DNA from: Puccinia triticina | Lineage: Eukaryota > Basidiomycota > Pucciniomycetes > Pucciniales > Pucciniaceae | NCBI RefSeq assembly: GCF_026914185.1 | Contig: NC_070559.1 | Span: forward strand, 3,191,001 to 3,255,000 | Direction of reading: 5' to 3' | Length of the DNA: 64,000 nucleotides | Shown here: positions 1 through 9,783 of the stretch, piece by piece | How positions within the stretch are numbered: position 1 is the first letter of the stretch | How the letters are laid out: each line of letters begins with the position of its first letter | The notes under the pieces: generated by a model | Database searches by the model: none | Seen by the model: only the letters and a program-made list of their open reading frames with translations | Told to the model about the DNA's origin: nothing | Program-made: the position numbers and the translations under genes

Positions 1-921
1 AGAGGGTTGTTACTAGCAAGATGATGGTGTAAGATGCCAAGGATGGGCCAATGGGTTCGTGGTAAGACCTGTAAAAGGTTTCACTCTATCAGTAATCTTG
101 ACTGAGAGGCTTGCTCAATTAAGGCGCATCCAGATCAACACAGGGTGTTAATAGGCATCCAAGGAATAACTCAACTTGGGTTCGTGGTTTTACCTACAGA
201 AAGGTAAGGGTAATCAAGAGTTGATTTTATTCCTGAATTGAAAGATGGGTGAGAATGAAGGCACTGTTTAACTATGTATGTTTTAAACCTTGCTATAATA
301 ATATTCTGAGGGATAAACAGTCCTGGGGGGCGTGTTTATATAGAGGGGAAAGAGCAGAAGGGAACATGAGGCACTTGGAGGCGCTTCAGGACCAGGGGGG
401 AACTGGAAGCGCTCAATGGAAGCAGATCCTCATGAGGATCAACATTGGAAATGATTAGGGCAGTGTAATGATCAGTACTGATCCTAGATCAGTAGCTGTG
501 CACACTAGCTGATCATAACCAATCAGTGATTCCATTCAGTGCTCTTTGAATTGGATTACATCATGTATTGTTTATGTATTTATATCATAACCAATATATT
601 ATGTAAATGGGGACTGAGGTGTAACAGGGGATAAATGAGTGATACCTGTCTTGGGGTATTTCACGTGTACAGTAATATTACAATGTATTGTAATCTTACT
701 GTTGCACGTAACTTAACTCTCATAACAACAGTAAATTATGGTAACTGTATTTAACTATGGTTATCTGTAATGTAATGTATAACAGGAGTACATTCTTAAG
801 CTTGTATCTAATGATATACATATGTAATAAAGGTGTAAAAAGTAGTGTACTATATGTAATGTGAACAATTGCAGGTACTTGGTACGTGTAAGGTACTGTG
901 ACATGTACTCTGTGGCTGACA
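1..921 (-). repeat. 3' LTR of Ty3-1 (5' 30 bp outside the window)
   Basis: These bases match 8863-9783 without gaps and with four substitutions that I could find. The right end is CTGACA, followed by the pyrimidine-rich (minus: GGAGGGAGGAAG) polypurine tract. Small ORFs inside the LTR (for example 249-458) recur in both copies but show no protein character. Confidence 0.93.
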
Positions 922-953
922 CTTCCTCCCTCCAAAAAAGGCTGATCAAAGAA

Positions 954-2290
954 TTAAAGATTTCTTTTATCAGCTCTGTATTGTCTAAGGACTTTTTCAG
1001 AGTCTGGAATTTGGTCAGTAGTGAGCCATTCATCTTCTTTAGAACCACTGTATCTAACTAGATATTGTTTAATGTCCATATTGTTTTTTCTGATTTTTCT
1101 GTGTTGTAAAACCTTCTTTATTTTCACCACTTCTTTCTCCAGTCTTGGAATTACAACTTTAATATTGTCTTTTCTTAAAGGGAAATCTTCATTGTCCCTA
1201 GGCACGTAAGGTTTGATTAAGCTAACAGGAAAAGTAGGATGTTTTCTTTCCAATTCACCTGTCAGTATGACTGCAACAGCATTCTTTCCGTGTAAGGCTT
1301 TGATAACAAATGGTCCTACAAATGAGTCTCTCAATTTCTTAGGGCCAGTGAGGTTGGTAAAGTTAAATGTAGAAATAAGAACTTCTTCTCCAACTTTAAA
1401 CTGGTGAGGTTTATGAGTCTTGTCCCATCTAGTTTTGTTGTATTCAAAGGATTTTTTAATGCATTCTGCGGCGTAATCAGCTGTCTTAGTCATCATTTGA
1501 TGGAAGTCTGCTGCATTAGGATGTATTGTTACAGACTTGGATAAAACTAAGTCTTTGGGGAACCATGGAATCCATCCTCTTTCTAATTCAAAAGGTGTAA
1601 TATTTGTAGAGCTATGTTTGCTGGAATTGTAGGCAAACTCAAGGGCTGGTAAGAGTGAGCACCAATCATGAGTATAATTATCTTTGTCCTTAAATTCCAA
1701 ACCATAGGCACAATATCTTCTGATCATATCTTCAAGAGTTTGAATCATCCTTTCAGCTAATCCATCAGTCTGTGGGTGGTAAGCTATGGAGAACTTTAAT
1801 TGTGTACCACATAGATCATAAAGTCCTCTCCAAAATTCTGATGTAAATTTAGGATCTCTGTCTGTAATGATGTATCTTGGGCATCCTACATCAGCAATTA
1901 TCTTTTGCCAAAACAACATAGCTATATCAAAAGCTGTATTCTCTTTATGACATGGAAGGAATTTGGTTCTTTTGGAAAATCTGTCTACTACTACTAGTAC
2001 TGAATTATAGTTATCTTGTCCTGCAGGTGGTAAACCTGTAACAAAATCCATATTGATTACAGACCATCTTTCAGTAGGTTCTTCAATTTCCTGTAATAAT
2101 CCATATCTTTTTCCTGTAGCTTTGTTGGCTTTTTTGCACCTTTCACAAGATTCACAGTAGTCCTTGGTTTCATTCTTAAAGTTTGGCCACCATGCAATGT
2201 GCTTTACTCTCTCTGTAGTGCGCTCTACGGAGAAATGCCCAGCAGTGATATTATCATGGCATTCTCTAAGAAAAAATTGATATGTTCTCT
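954..2290 (-). pseudogene. Ty3-1 integrase with chromodomain-like C-terminus
   Basis: This minus-strand frame is open from about 2290 to 954. It starts in the HHCC zinc-binding region (REC-HDNITAGHF, then CESCERCKKANK) and continues into the catalytic core: MDFVTGLPPAGQ carries the first Asp, ITDRDPKFTSEFWRGL the second, and HPQTDGLAERMIQTLEDM the Glu. The last 65 residues contain YLVRYSGSKEDEWLTTDQIP, which resembles the chromodomains that direct chromovirus integration to heterochromatin. A frameshift near 2295 separates it from RNase H, so it would not be made as part of Pol in this copy. Confidence 0.88.
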
Positions 2291-3090
2291 TTGCACCAGT
2301 ACTACCACACTAGTATGTTTGGTTCTATGGTAAAGTAATCCATCAAGAAGAGAAAATCTGTCTTCTTTAAAAGCTGTAGCCCAGGGTTCTTCTAATGAGT
2401 TAATTAAATCCATATTCTTATACTTACTCTGTAGTATTTCTTTGATGGTAGAAGTATTCTTATTGGTATCATAGGATTTTCTGATTTCATCCCAGAATTC
2501 TTCTTCCATTTCACATACATGTAAACCAAGGATATCATAATTTTCTGAAGGAGCATCATATGCAGGATTATCTTCATCATTCTCAAGGGGAAATAAAGCC
2601 ATGATTTTTGCAGCAACTTCTCCGTCCCACGCTGGGTTCTCTGGTAAATTTTCTAGAGACCATCTGCTAAGACCATCCGCATTTTTATGGATATTTCCAG
2701 CTCTGTGGATAATAGTCATGCTTCCTCTGCAGATTTGAATAGCAATTTGCCATCTAAGCATATGTCTATTGGGAGTTTTCATACCTAAGAGACTTTTAAG
2801 GGCTATACAATCAGTAATGACTTCAAAGTAACATCCATCCAAGTAGTAGTATAATTTTTCAAGTGCCCATACTAGACAAAGACATTCTAGCTGGCTGGCT
2901 CCATATCTTTTTTCACTGTCTTTCAAGGTGCGTGAAATGTAGCATATGACTCCTTCTCTGGGGACTTCAAAATCCTGTATCTGATGTAATGCAGCGCCTA
3001 AACCTTCCATGCTGGCATCTACATATAATCTGTAAGGTTTATGGGGATCAGGCATGAACAGTATTGGTGCTGAAGTAAGTTTTTTCTCTC
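2225..3090 (-). pseudogene. Ty3-1 RNase H fragment
   Basis: The frame gives LYVDASMEGLGAALHQIQ, then YGASQLECLCLVWALEKLYY and FEVITDCIALKSLL, which supply the D-E-D residues of Ty3-type RNase H, ending with HKNADGLSR. It is cut off from RT upstream by a loss in an A run near 3087. It is cut off from integrase downstream near 2295, where the reading shifts out of the zinc-finger frame. It would remove the RNA strand during reverse transcription if Pol were intact. Confidence 0.85.
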
Positions 3091-3131
3091 ATTACATTAA
3101 AAGCTTCCACTCTAGTAGTTGTCATCTCAAA

Positions 3132-3377
3132 CACTGCAAAAAAACTTGGTCAACTGCTTGCAGTTGACATGCAGGATACTCACGCCAAGCTACCATTGTA
3201 ACTCCACCTGAATGCACAAGTGCCTTTGTTGGCACAGTCACTGTGCAAGGTGCACAGTGACTGTGCATTGACGCTTTGGTTGAGTCAAACCTTGGGTAAG
3301 GCTGGTGTAACACCACAAGCTTCCTCAGAGTTACCGCATGTCAACTGCTCACAGTTGACACAGTTTTTTTTGCAGTG
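3132..3377. mobile_element. 246-bp CACTG-type MITE inserted in the RT-RNase H junction
   Basis: The insertion splits the Ty3-1 pol frame exactly where homology to RT stops. Its ends are CACTGCAAAAAAA and the inverse; the terminal inverted repeats run for about 40 bases with few mismatches and include GTCAACTG and CAGTTGACA. The flanks are AAA on both sides, which fits the 3-bp target duplication of CACTA/CACTG (CMC) transposons. No coding capacity is seen, so it would have been mobilised by an enzyme made elsewhere. Confidence 0.8.
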
Positions 3378-4292
3378 AAAGGCAGTGTTGGGACTACTGA
3401 GTTGATAAAGTGGGCCACTTATTTTTGCAAAATCCTTAATTTGTTGTCTATAGTAACTTGCAAAACCTAAGAATGACTGTACTTCCTTCAGGTTAGTTGG
3501 CACAGGTTTGAGCAAAACAGCTGATACTTTATTCATGTCTATAGCTATACTGAGTCCTGATACAATATGTCCAAGAGCTTTAAGTTCTTGAAATCCAAAT
3601 TGGCATTTACTTATTGATATTTTCATATTCATTTTAATTACTATTTCTAAGACTATGGTCAACTTCTTGAGGTGTTCTTCCCAGTCTTGGCTGAATATGA
3701 TAATGTCATCAATGTAAATTATAAGCCATCCCTCACGTAACTCTCTGTGGAATTCAGTATCCATCATTCTCTGGAAGTGAGATGGTGCATTTTTAATTCC
3801 AAAGGGCATTCTGAGATATTCATAAAAACCCATATGTAATATAATGCGCAACAAATGTCTACTGTCTTCATGTATTACATTTTGGTGGAATCCTTTTAGT
3901 ACATCCATGCAGGTAATAAATTTTGCATTCTTGAGTTGCGTGATTGCTTCACTAATCTTGGGCATAGGATATCTATCAGGAATAGTGTAGGTATTGAGGG
4001 CTCTAAAATCACCAACCATCCTGGACTTATCATTATGTCACGCAATGATTACAGGTGTTGTAACTTCCACATTCTCATTTGCGCCAACCTTGCGCAGAAC
4101 TTTCATTCTAACTAATTCATTTACATGTTGTTGCAAGGCTTCTCTGCTTCTAGGGGATGCTGGGCATGAGGCTTTTCTCAAAGCTGGTGGATAAGGTCTG
4201 GAAGTATTAAGATTGATTCTTACTTCATGTCCTTTAATGCATCCAAAGGGTTCATCAGCTGTAGCAAAGGCCAATTTATGTTTATGTAGTAA
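3378..4292 (-). pseudogene. Ty3-1 reverse transcriptase fragment
   Basis: The frame follows directly on from gag-protease, after a TAA at 4293-4295. It reads LLHKHKLAFATADEPFG, a typical approach to RT, then TPVIIA, a TGA at 4038-4040 where Trp is expected before HNDKSRMVGDFRALN, and then FHQNVIHED, MPFGIKNAPSHFQRMMD and the catalytic YIDD box in WLIIYIDDIIIFS. The MITE at 3132-3377 ends the frame. Two in-frame stops and the insertion make it inactive in cis. Confidence 0.9.
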
Positions 4293-6545
4293 TTAAACTA
4301 ATTTGTCTGTTTGTTCTGGTGTCAGATCTGGTGAAATTCTGGCGTCAGATATGGTGTTAGAGAATTTTGAGGCTTCCACAGCATTACATTCTAGTTGCTC
4401 TAATGTAAATTTTTCCGTAATTCCTAGTTCAAATTTAGTCAAGAGATCTCCATTAATGGTAAAGTATCTGCCATTACTGTTGATGACGTCAATACCATAA
4501 TTAATAATGTAATCATTACCAAGGATAATGTATTTCATCTTGAAATCTGCCATTACTACTAGCTCAACTGTAATTTGTACACTAGATCTTGTGTGAGGGA
4601 AAATAATATCTAGAGTAATGATACCTAGTGGGGACAATTTGCTATTGCAGCTGTAGAATTTCTCCTTCTTGACTGGGGATAGCTTGGTCTTCCAGTCAGG
4701 CATAATAGTGTCTAAGAATTTGGGGCTAATTATTGAACAGAATGCTCCGCCATCAATGAGACATTTGAGTTTATACTTGTTACATAGTATATTAGTAGTG
4801 TTGGTTCCTCCTGTAGTGTGCATATTACCTACTTGTTCAGGTTTAACTACTGGTAACTTCCTAATATTATGTGGGGCTTTATCCTCTGTGATCTTGGAAA
4901 TATTAGATATAAGCCTATCTGCTTTACATGTAATGGCGTGATTTGAATTGCTTGCTGATTCATCATCTGATTCATCAGAATCACTAGGAAGGGATTCTCC
5001 TGAGGAAATGCTAATAGTGTCACATGGTAATTGGTTATCTTCACTCTGGATCACTGCTATCTTCTTGCTGATCTTCTTGGGACATTTGGTAGACTTATGC
5101 CCAGTCTTACCACATTCATAGCATGTGATTTCTTTAGGAGCTGATGGTTCTTTAGTCTCAGGTTTCTTATCCTTGTAATTGTCTCTTTTGTTTGTTTTGC
5201 TTCTAGATTTGTCTTTTTCACAAACATTCACTATACTTTCAAGTTGGTTAATGAATTCTGAAGTGTCATCATTAGTTCTGATAGCTAGGCGCATTTTGTA
5301 CTCAGTTTTGGGGTCAGGTTGAGACAGTAATTTATCATTGATAGATTGGTTATCCAAGTGTCTTTCCACAGCTTGTATTCTGTTAACTTGGTTGGTAACC
5401 CATTCAGAAGGTTCAGTCTCACCATACACGTCAAATTTAGATCTTCTAAAGGCATCTCTGACTTTTCTTTTCCATTCAGGGGAGCTATATTTCTTAATGA
5501 TTTCTGCTTTCCAGAAAGTCCAATCTTTTGGTCCTTGAACTTCTTTCTTTCTATTGTTGTACCATATGTTTGCTGGTCCTGTAAATAATGAATTGAGTTT
5601 GGAACAAATGATTTGATCTGGTGCATTTGTATCATCCTGTAAACTGTCAATCCATTCTATAAATTTGTAATGGTCATATTCTCCTTTGCCAGAAAATGTG
5701 GCCCATTCACTTATTTTGGGTAAATTGGCTAATACTAATTTATGAATGGCTTTGTCCTCTTCATTTTTTGGAAAATTACGTGGAGTAGAAGATGTTGTTC
5801 TTCTGTCGGGAGTTGGTAGTGGAATTTCTACATCACTATCATCTGAATCTGAATTTTCTGCTTTGTGAGGTGGGGAGTTCACATTAGGTGCTCTGTCAGA
5901 TTTTACTCTTGTTGAACTGCTGCTGGCCTGAATATGGGGTGGAGTATCTTTATTCACGCTCTCTTTCACCGGGGGATTAGGTGATGAGTGTCCAATATTG
6001 TTAATAGAATTTATTACTTGTAAAATTATAGCTTCCAATTTATCTTGTTTTGATGCTGTGTCCGTAGTTTGTTTCTCAAACCTGTTTACTACATCTTCAA
6101 ATGTGGTAAATTGTGATGTAATTTTATCTTTAGCATCATTCTGCAGGGTTCTGAAGCGTGATTCTAACAAATTCAATTTCTGTAATATTTCTTGGTTGGT
6201 ATTTTCTTGGTCTTCAACCAATTCTTCAGTTCTAGCCAGGGATCTAGTAACTTGGGTACTCAATATTTCAAGAGCAGAGGGCGCTTCATCAAGCTTCTTA
6301 TCCATACTCTCCAATTTATTCAAGATGACAGTAAAGGCATCATCTTCTGAATTTACTTGCTCATCTACAAGCTGTGTAACTTTGTGGCACAATTTCTTAA
6401 GGTGTAAATGTACCTGAGGATTTATCAGAAATGGCTGGGGAATCTGCGCGCTGATTAGTATCAGTGGTTTCCTCTCTAGTCTCACGGGGTTGTGTGTTTT
6501 TGTCTGTAACTCCAAGGGCTTGAAGTTCTGGGGTGAGGGTGTCAA
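4293..6545 (-). CDS. Ty3-1 Gag with CCHC knuckle and retropepsin-like domain
   Basis: The 750-residue frame contains a coiled-coil-like N-terminal part, a capsid-like region (WATFSGKGEYDHYKFIEWID and following), the zinc knuckle CYECGKTGHKSTKC, and then a retropepsin-like segment whose active site reads LIDGGAFCSIIS. Retropepsins normally have DTG or DSG, so DGG is unusual and could mark a variant or a decayed site. The first 45 residues are less protein-like than an overlapping frame at 6400-6579, which ends SSGTFTP, so a frameshift near 6405 is likely and the true start is probably upstream. It ends at TAA 4293-4295, in the same frame as pol, so this is either readthrough or a mutation. Confidence 0.85.
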   Translation of the reverse strand: MTPSPQNFKPLELQTKTHNPVRLERKPLILISAQIPQPFLINPQVHLHLKKLCHKVTQLVDEQVNSEDDAFTVILNKLESMDKKLDEAPSALEILSTQVTRSLARTEELVEDQENTNQEILQKLNLLESRFRTLQNDAKDKITSQFTTFEDVVNRFEKQTTDTASKQDKLEAIILQVINSINNIGHSSPNPPVKESVNKDTPPHIQASSSSTRVKSDRAPNVNSPPHKAENSDSDDSDVEIPLPTPDRRTTSSTPRNFPKNEEDKAIHKLVLANLPKISEWATFSGKGEYDHYKFIEWIDSLQDDTNAPDQIICSKLNSLFTGPANIWYNNRKKEVQGPKDWTFWKAEIIKKYSSPEWKRKVRDAFRRSKFDVYGETEPSEWVTNQVNRIQAVERHLDNQSINDKLLSQPDPKTEYKMRLAIRTNDDTSEFINQLESIVNVCEKDKSRSKTNKRDNYKDKKPETKEPSAPKEITCYECGKTGHKSTKCPKKISKKIAVIQSEDNQLPCDTISISSGESLPSDSDESDDESASNSNHAITCKADRLISNISKITEDKAPHNIRKLPVVKPEQVGNMHTTGGTNTTNILCNKYKLKCLIDGGAFCSIISPKFLDTIMPDWKTKLSPVKKEKFYSCNSKLSPLGIITLDIIFPHTRSSVQITVELVVMADFKMKYIILGNDYIINYGIDVINSNGRYFTINGDLLTKFELGITEKFTLEQLECNAVEASKFSNTISDARISPDLTPEQTDKLV

Positions 6546-6590
6546 CGTTGGTGGACACTGTACACAATGAAAAACACAAAAATATTAGTA

Positions 6591-7016
6591 TTAAAAAATA
6601 CCAATCTGACGGGAAAAGGGTAAGGAAAAAGATGTACTTTTCAGATTTGGGATTTTCTGAGTTCTTTTAAAGTTATAGTGATTTTGCCGGAAATTCAGTG
6701 TAGGAAATTTTTTCTGTCGATGGAAAGGTTTGAATTTTTGTTGGATGAAAGCTAAGAAGGTGGCGCAGAAGTGTATCAACTTGGTTTGTTGATTGCTCAA
6801 ACGGCGTGGAGTGGAGGTCCTTTTAAACTCTTGGAACAGCGGTTCTACAAGAGGAGGGAAAGTATTGATGCGCTTGTACAGCGCTTTTGGGATCTGTAGG
6901 CTAGGTATGTCACTTCTAGTCTGATCCGCTAGGCTCGCGCGGTTCAATCGGCGGTCTAAGATTGTCTGTAGCTGCTCTAGATCAGGAGCTACAGGTGTTA
7001 CAGTGATCCTGCTCAA
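6591..7016 (-). CDS. hypothetical leader ORF upstream of Ty3-1 Gag
   Basis: The frame encodes 141 residues, of which the first 70 look protein-like (DLEQLQTILDRRLNRAS, YKRINTFPPLVEPLFQEF). The rest is basic and rich in F, K and Q. It could be a first exon of Gag or simply leader sequence. I recognise no family and see no clear splice pair to the main Gag frame. Confidence 0.3.
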   Translation of the reverse strand: MSRITVTPVAPDLEQLQTILDRRLNRASLADQTRSDIPSLQIPKALYKRINTFPPLVEPLFQEFKRTSTPRRLSNQQTKLIHFCATFLAFIQQKFKPFHRQKKFPTLNFRQNHYNFKRTQKIPNLKSTSFSLPFSRQIGIF

Positions 7017-7216
7017 GGGTTGCGGCTTGAGGAGGGTATGTACGGTAGGTATGCGCCTGTATGCGCTCTCTAATTGAGTTGGGTGGAGTGCGTCTAGTGT
7101 GTAAATCCCTGTAGATCCTTGCAGATCCGGGGTAATACAGTAGTACAGTATAATTGAACTGTAATTGAGTTATGTAGATCCTGTATACACAGGATGCGCA
7201 CGGTGTATGTAGTACC

Positions 7217-7473
7217 ACTTAGTCCCGCGACCTAATGCGCTCTCAAGTGGGAATGCAGTACAAATGCTTTCCTGCCATAGGAATGGTAGAGTTTGGAGTC
7301 TCACGAAAAAAACCTAGTAGTGGAAATCGACCCTTGCGGCTCGATTGGTCTACTCAGAATTTTCTTATCTATTCTCCTTTTGGGGAGAACAAGCGTTCCG
7401 GTGTGTTTTCCGCAGAGAAAATGAATGAAATTCACTGGAATTTCACTGTGTAGATTCAACCAAGTGTGTATGA
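7217..7473. other. leader segment without recognisable features
   Basis: Non-coding leader of Ty3-1 between the 6591-7016 ORF and the tRNA-like duplication. An inverted GAAATTCACTGGAATTTCAC stretch lies near 7427-7446. I see nothing else. Confidence 0.4.
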
Positions 7474-7688
7474 TGTAGAGACTGTAAAATGAAGATGTGT
7501 CTGGTGAGAGTCGAACTCACGACCTCAGCTATGCTGAGACACATACTAGAGTGCTGCCTTTACCAACTAGGCTACAGACGCTTGTGGCTGCCAGCTGGGT
7601 GGTTGGTTGGTAGTGCTCATGGGTCGATCCGACAGCCCTCCATACTGTGGTGATACATCATGGTAGCAGACTAACAGACAACTCAACA
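7474..7688 (-). repeat. 215-bp duplicated tRNA-containing unit, copy 1
   Basis: This unit recurs at 7896-8110, identical by eye apart from its flanks. It begins TGTAGAGACTGTAAAATG and ends CAGACAACTCAACA on the plus strand. It contains the tRNA-like sequence at 7497-7581 and about 100 bases of flanking DNA, so the duplication covers more than a tRNA gene. Confidence 0.85.
7497..7581 (-). tRNA. tRNA-like sequence with long variable arm, degenerate anticodon arm
   Basis: On the minus strand the order is: acceptor GCGTCTG pairing with CAGACAC (one C-A mismatch), D-arm GCC...GGC with A box TAGCCTAGTTGG, a poor anticodon arm (GCAC/GTGT around TCTAGTAT), a variable hairpin CTCAGC-ATA-GCTGAG, and T-arm GTGAG-TTCGACT-CTCAC with a good B box. 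A long variable arm is usual for Ser or Leu tRNAs, but the loop does not give a clean anticodon. No CCA is encoded. It may be a tRNA pseudogene or a tRNA-derived SINE head carried in the retrotransposon leader. Confidence 0.5.
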
Positions 7689-7895
7689 CCCCCCCTTGCT
7701 ACATGATGGGAAGTGGGGATTGACCCCAAGAGAGAGTGGGAATGAGACCCGGGAAAGATGATCAGTGTAGGGATTGAACCCGTGATCTAGATGTAGGCTT
7801 ATAGGGGTTTGTGTGGTCTTACAAGTAAGCATTCACAAATTCATCAAGTCTCTATTGTAAGCGAGTAGCGCTCAGGTAGCTCTGGGCTCATAACC
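7689..7895 (-). other. spacer with three further B-box/T-arm-like motifs
   Basis: Between the two tRNA-like copies, the minus strand contains GGGTTCAATCCC, CGGGTCTCATTCCC and GGGGTCAATCCCC within about 80 bases. Each resembles a tRNA T-arm (B box). No matching A box or cloverleaf was found for them, so they are either decayed tRNA-derived units or chance. The spacer also has a poly-C run at 7689-7695. Confidence 0.4.
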
Positions 7896-8110
7896 TGTAG
7901 AGACTGTAAAATGAAGATGTGTCTGGTGAGAGTCGAACTCACGACCTCAGCTATGCTGAGACACATACTAGAGTGCTGCCTTTACCAACTAGGCTACAGA
8001 CGCTTGTGGCTGCCAGCTGGGTGGTTGGTTGGTAGTGCTCATGGGTCGATCCGACAGCCCTCCATACTGTGGTGATACATCATGGTAGCAGACTAACAGA
8101 CAACTCAACA
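7896..8110 (-). repeat. 215-bp duplicated tRNA-containing unit, copy 2
   Basis: Direct repeat of 7474-7688 at an offset of 422 bases. Confidence 0.85.
7919..8003 (-). tRNA. tRNA-like sequence, second copy
   Basis: Identical to 7497-7581, including the acceptor mismatch and the degenerate anticodon arm. The shared defects show that it was duplicated after, or with, those changes. Confidence 0.5.
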
Positions 8111-8293
8111 TATGATTCAATTTCTATGGGTTTTGGCGAAATAAAGAGAATTTTTCCAGTAAAAAATAGAGAGATAGTCAACAATAGGATGATTTTTTAT
8201 GGATTTTTCCGGTTTTATAGAAGGAAACAGGGTGAAGAGTCTAGGAAAATGATGAGAAAATAAGGGAGAATCTAAGACACAATCACGGGAAAT

Positions 8294-8902
8294 CTAGTTA
8301 ATGATTTGACTTCTCTTTCTGCGAGTAAATTGCGGAGGAGGGCCGTCAGAAGTGAAGGGGGGAAGTGTGGAGTAGGAGGTATGCTCTGTATAAGAGCAGT
8401 ATTCCTCGTCAAAGGGAGGATATCCAAATGGGAAAGCTGTAAGTTGTGGTTTTTTAAAAAGTTTGGTTTGTTCTTCTTCCACAAATTCTGACTCTTCAGT
8501 AGTATCAATAAGTGTACCGTCAGGATGATAGATACAAGTTATCCAAAGAGTACTGTAAGTTATCCAGGTACAGGTGTAGAATTGGTCCTCTCCAATCAGT
8601 GTATGGGTTTTTCTAACGTGTTCTTGGACTTCAAGGTTATTAGGATCTTCCTTCGTGTATTTCTGTAATTTCAGGAGGTTGGAGTTGGGTTTGAAATCAC
8701 AGATAATGGTGGTCATTTGTCTTTTAACAAGACATTTTGGCGTAAAAAAATGGTAAGGAAATAGGTATTTTAGTATGATTTTCACGGTTTGGGAGTGAGA
8801 ATTACGGATAAATAATAGGCCAGACCCCCAATTGTCAGCCTGTAGGTAACTAACTGTGTCTGAGAGGGTTGTTACTAGCAAGATGATGGTGTAAGATGCC
8901 AA
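8294..8902 (-). CDS. leader ORF of Ty3-1 between 5' LTR and Gag, unknown
   Basis: A 202-residue frame starts inside the 5' LTR with a hydrophobic stretch (ASYTIILLVTTLSDTVSYL). It continues through the leader with a protein-like composition: acidic IDTTEESEFVEEEQTK, aromatic- and Pro-rich FPFGYPPFDEEYCSYTEH, and a basic end TRRKRSQIIN. It lies in the sense orientation upstream of Gag, where fungal Ty3 elements usually have only a short untranslated leader. No known domain is recognised. It could be an accessory retroelement protein or a captured fragment. Confidence 0.45.
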   Translation of the reverse strand: MASYTIILLVTTLSDTVSYLQADNWGSGLLFIRNSHSQTVKIILKYLFPYHFFTPKCLVKRQMTTIICDFKPNSNLLKLQKYTKEDPNNLEVQEHVRKTHTLIGEDQFYTCTWITYSTLWITCIYHPDGTLIDTTEESEFVEEEQTKLFKKPQLTAFPFGYPPFDEEYCSYTEHTSYSTLPPFTSDGPPPQFTRRKRSQIIN

Positions 8903-9783
8903 GGATGGGCCAATGGGTTTGTGGTAAGACCTGTAAAAGGTTTCACTCTATCAGTAATCTTGACTGAGAGGCTTGCTCAATTAAGGCGCATCCAGATCAA
9001 CACAGGGTGTTAATAGGCATCCAAGGAATAACTCAACTTGGGTTCGTGGTTTTACCTACAGAAAGGTAAGGGTAATCAAGAGTTGATGTTATTCCTGAAT
9101 TGAAAGATGGGTGAGAATGAAGGCACTGTTTAACTATGTATGTTTTAAACCTTGCTATAATAATATTCTGAGGGATAAACAGTCCTGGGGGGCGTGTTTA
9201 TATAGAGGGGAAAGAGCAGAAGGGAACATGAGGCACTTGGAGGCGCTTCAGGACCAGGGGGGAACTGGAAGCGCTCAATGGAAGCAGATCCTCATGAGGA
9301 TCAACATTGGAAATGATCAGGGCAGTGTAATGATCAGTACTGATCCTAGATCAGTAGCTGTGCACACTAGCTGATCATAACCAATCAGTGATTCCATTCA
9401 GTGCTCTTTGAATTGGATTACATCATGTATTGTTTATGTATTTATATCATAACCAATATATTATGTAAATGGGGACTGAGGCGTAACAGGGGATAAATGA
9501 GTGATACCTGTCTTGGGGTATTTCACGTGTACAGTAATATTACAATGTATTGTAATCTTACTGTTGCACGTAACTTAACTCTCATAACAACAGTAAATTA
9601 TGGTAACTGTATTTAACTATGGTTATCTGTAATGTAATGTATAACAGGAGTACATTCTTAAGCTTGTATCTAATGATATACATATGTAATAAAGGTGTAA
9701 AAAGTAGTGTACTATATGTAATGTGAACAATTGCAGGTACTTGGTACGTGTAAGGTACTGTGACATGTACTCTGTGGCTGACA
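8833..9783 (-). repeat. 5' LTR of Ty3-1 (951 bp)
   Basis: Complete LTR bounded by TGTCAG and CTGACA. It differs from the other copy at only four positions over 921 shared bases (for example C/T at 47 versus 8909). The target duplication cannot be checked because the far end of the element is outside the window. Confidence 0.92.

Larger units (their letters stand above)
1..9783 (-). mobile_element. Ty3/gypsy LTR retrotransposon Ty3-1 (chromovirus-like), defective
   Basis: The element reads on the minus strand: 5' LTR 8833-9783, leader, Gag-protease, RT, RNase H, integrase with a chromodomain-like tail, then the 3' LTR 1-921, whose first 30 bases lie outside the window. Both LTRs end in the TGTCAG/CTGACA inverted repeat. 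A purine tract on the minus strand (plus positions about 922-933) abuts the 3' LTR as expected. Gag and pol are in one frame, separated by a TAA at 4293-4295. A TGA at 4038-4040, frameshifts near 3087 and 2295 and an inserted MITE (3132-3377) make this copy non-coding for pol. The order RT-RNase H-integrase and the chromodomain place it in the Ty3/gypsy chromoviruses. Confidence 0.93.

Noticed and set aside
249..458. 69-residue ORF in the Ty3-1 LTR, repeated at 9111-9374
   Set aside because: It is present only because the LTR is repeated; the second copy reads through the stop by one substitution and shows no domain.
7497..7581. Functional tRNA gene with a named anticodon
   Set aside because: The cloverleaf is good except for the anticodon arm, which cannot form five pairs with a seven-base loop; no amino acid was assigned.
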